From NCBI GenBank assembly GCA_004357015.1, contig SMXE01000111.1:1-9264 (forward strand): a DNA stretch of 9,264 nucleotides. Direction: 5' to 3'. The DNA comes from Caldithrix sp. GTDB taxonomy: Bacteria; Zhuqueibacterota; Zhuqueibacteria; Oceanimicrobiales; Oceanimicrobiaceae. The notes beneath the pieces are model-generated. The model saw nothing but the letters and a program-made list of their open reading frames with translations, did not search any database and was not told the DNA's origin. This document shows, one piece after another, positions 7,085-9,264 of the stretch. Position 1 is the stretch's first letter; each line of letters begins with the position of its first letter. A program made the translations under genes and the position numbers.

Positions 7085-7112
7085 ATTATCCAAACTCCCA
7101 CCGCAACTTAAA
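7085..7112 (-). promoter_or_regulatory. Weak candidate promoter for the minus-strand operon
   Basis: On the minus strand GATAAT (7085-7090) resembles a -10 element 26-32 bases before ATG 7058. TTTAAG (7107-7112) lies 16 bases upstream but matches the -35 consensus at only three of six positions. The A+T-rich block up to about 7135 (TTGATATATC) offers alternatives. Confidence 0.22.
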
Positions 7113-7140
7113 CATAGATATATCAATTTGAAAAATCAAG

Positions 7141-7199
7141 TCCCAGCAGCGCCGCGGCGATTCCTGCGCCAAGGCCGGGACACAGCACACGCAGTTTTT
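7141..7199. repeat. GC-rich palindromic block ending in T5, divergent intergenic region
   Basis: Between the divergent genes a short GC-rich block is flanked by AT-rich DNA. It contains the perfect 10-base palindrome CGCCGCGGCG (7150-7159), a longer imperfect pairing of 7141-7147 with 7174-7180, and CTGCG (7164-7168) pairing with CGCAG (7190-7194) directly before TTTTT (7195-7199). It could be a leader attenuator for the plus-strand gene or a remnant terminator. The stem is only 5 bp with a 21-base loop. Confidence 0.25.
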
Positions 7200-7214
7200 A
7201 TACCGAAGTCAGAA

Positions 7215-7244
7215 CTAAATTGACTTACTTTGCGTAAGAGTTAG
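7215..7244. promoter_or_regulatory. Nested inverted repeat upstream of the M1-like gene
   Basis: CTTAC (7224-7228) pairs with GTAAG (7234-7238) across a 5-base loop, and outer arms CTAA (7215-7218) and TTAG (7241-7244) also match. The element overlaps TTGACT (7220-7225), a good -35 hexamer, though no clear -10 lies at the right distance. Its place 35-64 bases before ATG 7279 fits an operator or leader hairpin. Confidence 0.25.
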
Positions 7245-7617
7245 CGTCCTTTTCATCCGAACCAATCGGTCCTGGCTTATGAACCAAAACTGGCGGATCA
7301 CCGCGATCCTTCTTCTCGGCGGGAGTTTTTTGCTCGCTGTCAGCAAAGTACCTGCACCGGAACGTTCGCACTGGCAGCAGGGCGTCCGCTACCGCATCGT
7401 CGCTGAACTGGATACGCTGGCGAAGCGGCTGAATGGCGATATGCAGATCTTCTACCAGAACAATTCACCGGACACCCTCTCCAGCATTTTTCTGCAAGTG
7501 CCCTCCAATGCGTTTCACGATGAAGACAACACGGCGATGCGGGAAATGAAGCGCTTCAGCGGCGGCAGCCTCGATTTTGACCAAAATCGTGGCTACCCGC
7601 TGACGATTCAAAGCTTG

Positions 7618-7620
7618 TAG
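7618..7620 (+). other. In-frame amber codon interrupting the M1-like gene
   Basis: TAG is codon 114, in the context IQSL-stop-FLSIGERTEF. As I recall the family, this region reads like SLDFxVNGExxxW, which aligns without a gap, so a single base change from CAG, AAG or GAG would explain it and no frameshift is needed. Nothing downstream suggests a known readthrough signal. Confidence 0.85.
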
Positions 7621-8385
7621 TTTCTATCTATAGGTGAGCGCACAGAGTTTCCGCTGCAGGCTTACGACTTCAGCGACACCATCCTCGACCTGACGCTGCC
7701 ATACTCGCTTGCGCCGGGAGACACACTTACCTTGGGGCTGAACTTTTTTCAGGATTTCTCTGCTAAAGCTGCAGGTGAAGAGAGCAAGATTCCCACAGAC
7801 TTTATCCTCTGGTTTCCACGGCTGGCGGTTTACGATGCTGAAGGCTGGCAAGCAGAACCCTTCCACTTCATGATGCAGAGCAGCGACATTTACAGCGAAT
7901 TCGCCGACATGGACATCAGGTTGACGGTGCCCGGCAACTACATTGTGGCGGCCTCCGGTGAAGTGATAGGGGGCGATCCTGGCTGGCGCCGGGTTGCGGT
8001 TGACACTGCGCTGCAGAAAGACGGGTTCGAGGCGTGGCACGACTCCACCAGGCATGCACTCCTCGCACAGGGCATCGCGCAGGGAACGCGGCAGGTGCGG
8101 TTCAAGGCGCACACCTTGCACGATTTCATCTGGAGCGCTTCGCCGGATTTTTTGTACTATGAGCAGAAAATCGCAGGGAAAGAGATCCACTTTCTTTACA
8201 AGAGCAAGCAGCACAGCCATTGGTTGGAGAAAATGCTGGAGCAACTTCCCCCTGCGCTTAACTATCTGGCCGAGCATTTTGGCGCGTATCCGCTCCACCA
8301 GCTCACCGTCGTCAGGGCATCGCATCGGAACTACGCCGTGCCCGGCATGGCGCTGTTTCAGTACGACTCTTATTTTGAGTTGGCT

Positions 8386-8457
8386 TACGAATTCTCGAGC
8401 ATCTACTTTCCTGGGCTGGTGGGTACCAACGGCGTCAAAGAATCGTGGCTGGCCAGC
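8386..8457 (+). other. Degenerate zinc site of the M1-like domain
   Basis: Codons 8386-8400 encode YEFSS where M1 peptidases have HExxH; the catalytic Glu remains but both His ligands are Tyr and Ser. Nineteen residues after the second ligand position, 8455-8457 encodes Ser in WLASG, where active enzymes have Glu in WLxEG. Upstream, PGMALFQ (about 8341-8361) stands where a G(G/A)ME motif binds the substrate N-terminus, and its Glu is Ala. All three ligand positions are substituted, so zinc peptidase activity is not expected. Confidence 0.7.
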
Positions 8458-9264
8458 GGGCTGCAGGTTTACATGGGAAAATCGTTTTCGGAAAAAATGC
8501 ACGGGCCGCGGGGGTACGAGATGGACCTGGCGCAGGAGGACATGAACTGGCTGGAACGGCAGTATCCGCTGCCCAGCCTGGACGAGGTCGTGCGCAACCT
8601 CACACACCTCTACAACGCATCCGGACAAAATGAACCTATAGCCAAAGAGATTTACAAGTACCATGATCCCATCGGCGCGCTGTTCAATGTCTACGTCAAG
8701 TCTGACATTTTCTATGAAATGCTGCGTTACGTCGTTGGCGACGCGGCTTTCAAACAAAGTCTGAGACAACTTGTGGCGCAGTACACCTACATGCACATAA
8801 CCGAGAAAGATTTGCGTGTCACATTCGAGGAAGTTTCCGGGCAGGATCTGGACTGGTTCTTCGAGCAATGGCTGCGGGCCACGCCGACGATCGATTACAG
8901 CAAAGGCAAAGTTAAGAAGACGAAGCGCGACGACAACACCTGGATCACCGAAGTCGAACTGAAGCGCAAAGGCGATGGCATCATGCCTCTGGATGTGGCG
9001 CTCGAGCTTGCAAACGGCGAGAAAGTCGTGCAGCGTTGGGACGGTCGGGCAGAAGAGACGACACTCATTTTCGAAACCATTGAAAAGCCGAAATCGGTCA
9101 ACGTCGATCCGGATGATCGCATCATGGACAGCAACCGGCTGAACAATGCCAAGCCGCGGCTGGAAATCCGGCCGGACCTGCCGTTGTTGAAATACATCCA
9201 CATGCCGAACGACGCGATACTGGTGTTGTGGCGGCCTCTACTCGGTTACAACGGCCACGATTCG

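Larger units (their letters stand above)
7279..9264 (+). pseudogene. Exported M1 aminopeptidase-like pseudoenzyme, frame broken by TAG at codon 114; 3' end outside window
   Basis: The frame from ATG 7279 has a signal peptide (hydrophobic residues 9-22) and then the N-terminal beta domain of M1-type peptidases (NNSPDTLSSIFLQVPSNAF at about 55-73). It stops at TAG 7618-7620. The same frame is then open to the window end (548 codons) with continuous family-like sequence: FILWFPRLAVYDAEGW, YSEFADMDIRLTVPGNYIVAASG, a HDFIWSASPDF segment, and HFGAYPLHQLTVVRA before the active-site region. The active site is lost: residues 370-374 read YEFSS where HExxH is expected, and Ser393 in WLASG replaces the zinc-binding Glu, with the X18 spacing kept. 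An EQWL segment and a C-terminal beta-type region follow; the last residues (VLWRPLLGYNG) recall the start of a C-terminal domain in large M1-like proteins. No start codon or ribosome-binding site lies just after the TAG (first in-frame ATG is 7870). No clear Shine-Dalgarno site precedes 7279. It could be a pseudogene, a recoded gene, or carry a base error. Confidence 0.75.

Noticed and set aside
6435..7223. 262-codon plus-strand open frame opposite the SDR gene
   Set aside because: The minus-strand gene is an unambiguous TIGR01777 protein with a strong ribosome-binding site; the plus frame is its shadow.
7618..7620. TAG as evidence of genome-wide stop-codon reassignment or pyrrolysine use
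   Set aside because: rsgA ends with TAG at the expected family length, and reading through it would overlap the next gene until a TGA at 401-403. One interrupted gene is not enough to claim recoding.
8374..8388. FELAY as the HExxH equivalent (HELAH-like)
   Set aside because: It looks like HELAH, but it would put the third ligand position four residues too far. YEFSS four residues later gives the exact X18 spacing to the WLASG Ser. Either way the zinc ligands are lost.
7624..9201. 525-codon open frame on the minus strand, opposite the M1-like gene
   Set aside because: The plus-strand frame gives continuous M1-family sequence over the same bases. The minus-strand translation has no recognisable motif and the composition typical of an antisense shadow in GC-rich coding DNA.

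Overview
The window (9,264 bases, mostly about 57-60% GC by eye) is a bacterial chromosomal segment with ordinary gene density. I recognise seven protein genes and no tRNA, rRNA, CRISPR array or insertion sequence. Several genes have clear Shine-Dalgarno sites. Two genes encode small lipoproteins, which indicates a bacterium with an exported lipoprotein repertoire. The last gene is an M1-peptidase-like exported protein of a type I associate with Bacteroidota, Calditrichota/KSB1 and related lineages. I infer a member of that broad group but cannot name the phylum with confidence.

Layout. Bases 2-337 (+) are the 3' end of rsgA, the ribosome-assembly GTPase. Next, 24 bases later, comes an 851-residue YbbP-type (COG3127) FtsX-fold ABC permease (361-2916, +). 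Facing it is a 299-residue polytopic membrane protein of unknown function (3018-3917, -). It lies in a stretch of visibly lower GC (about 2917-4316) that also holds a 399-base gap with an inverted repeat and perhaps a decayed membrane-protein fragment. Three minus-strand genes, transcribed 7058 to 4317, form a probable operon: a TIGR01777/YfcH-type SDR protein, a dienelactone-hydrolase-family lipoprotein, and a phosphodiester-glycosidase (NAGPA/DUF2233) lipoprotein. The last two are joined by an immediate stop-start (TAA then ATG). Divergent from this operon, 7279-9264 (+) is a long exported M1-aminopeptidase-like gene that runs off the window.

The most notable item is that last gene. Its reading frame is interrupted by one in-frame TAG at codon 114, yet the same frame stays open and family-like for 548 more codons. 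The zinc site is also lost: the HExxH position reads YEFSS, the third ligand 19 residues later is Ser instead of Glu, and the exopeptidase GxMEN-like motif is degraded. So it is a pseudoenzyme that has also acquired a nonsense codon (or is recoded, or carries a sequencing error). A genome-wide reassignment of TAG is unlikely, because rsgA uses TAG as a normal stop just before the next gene.

I see no convincing new multi-gene defence or mobile system here.
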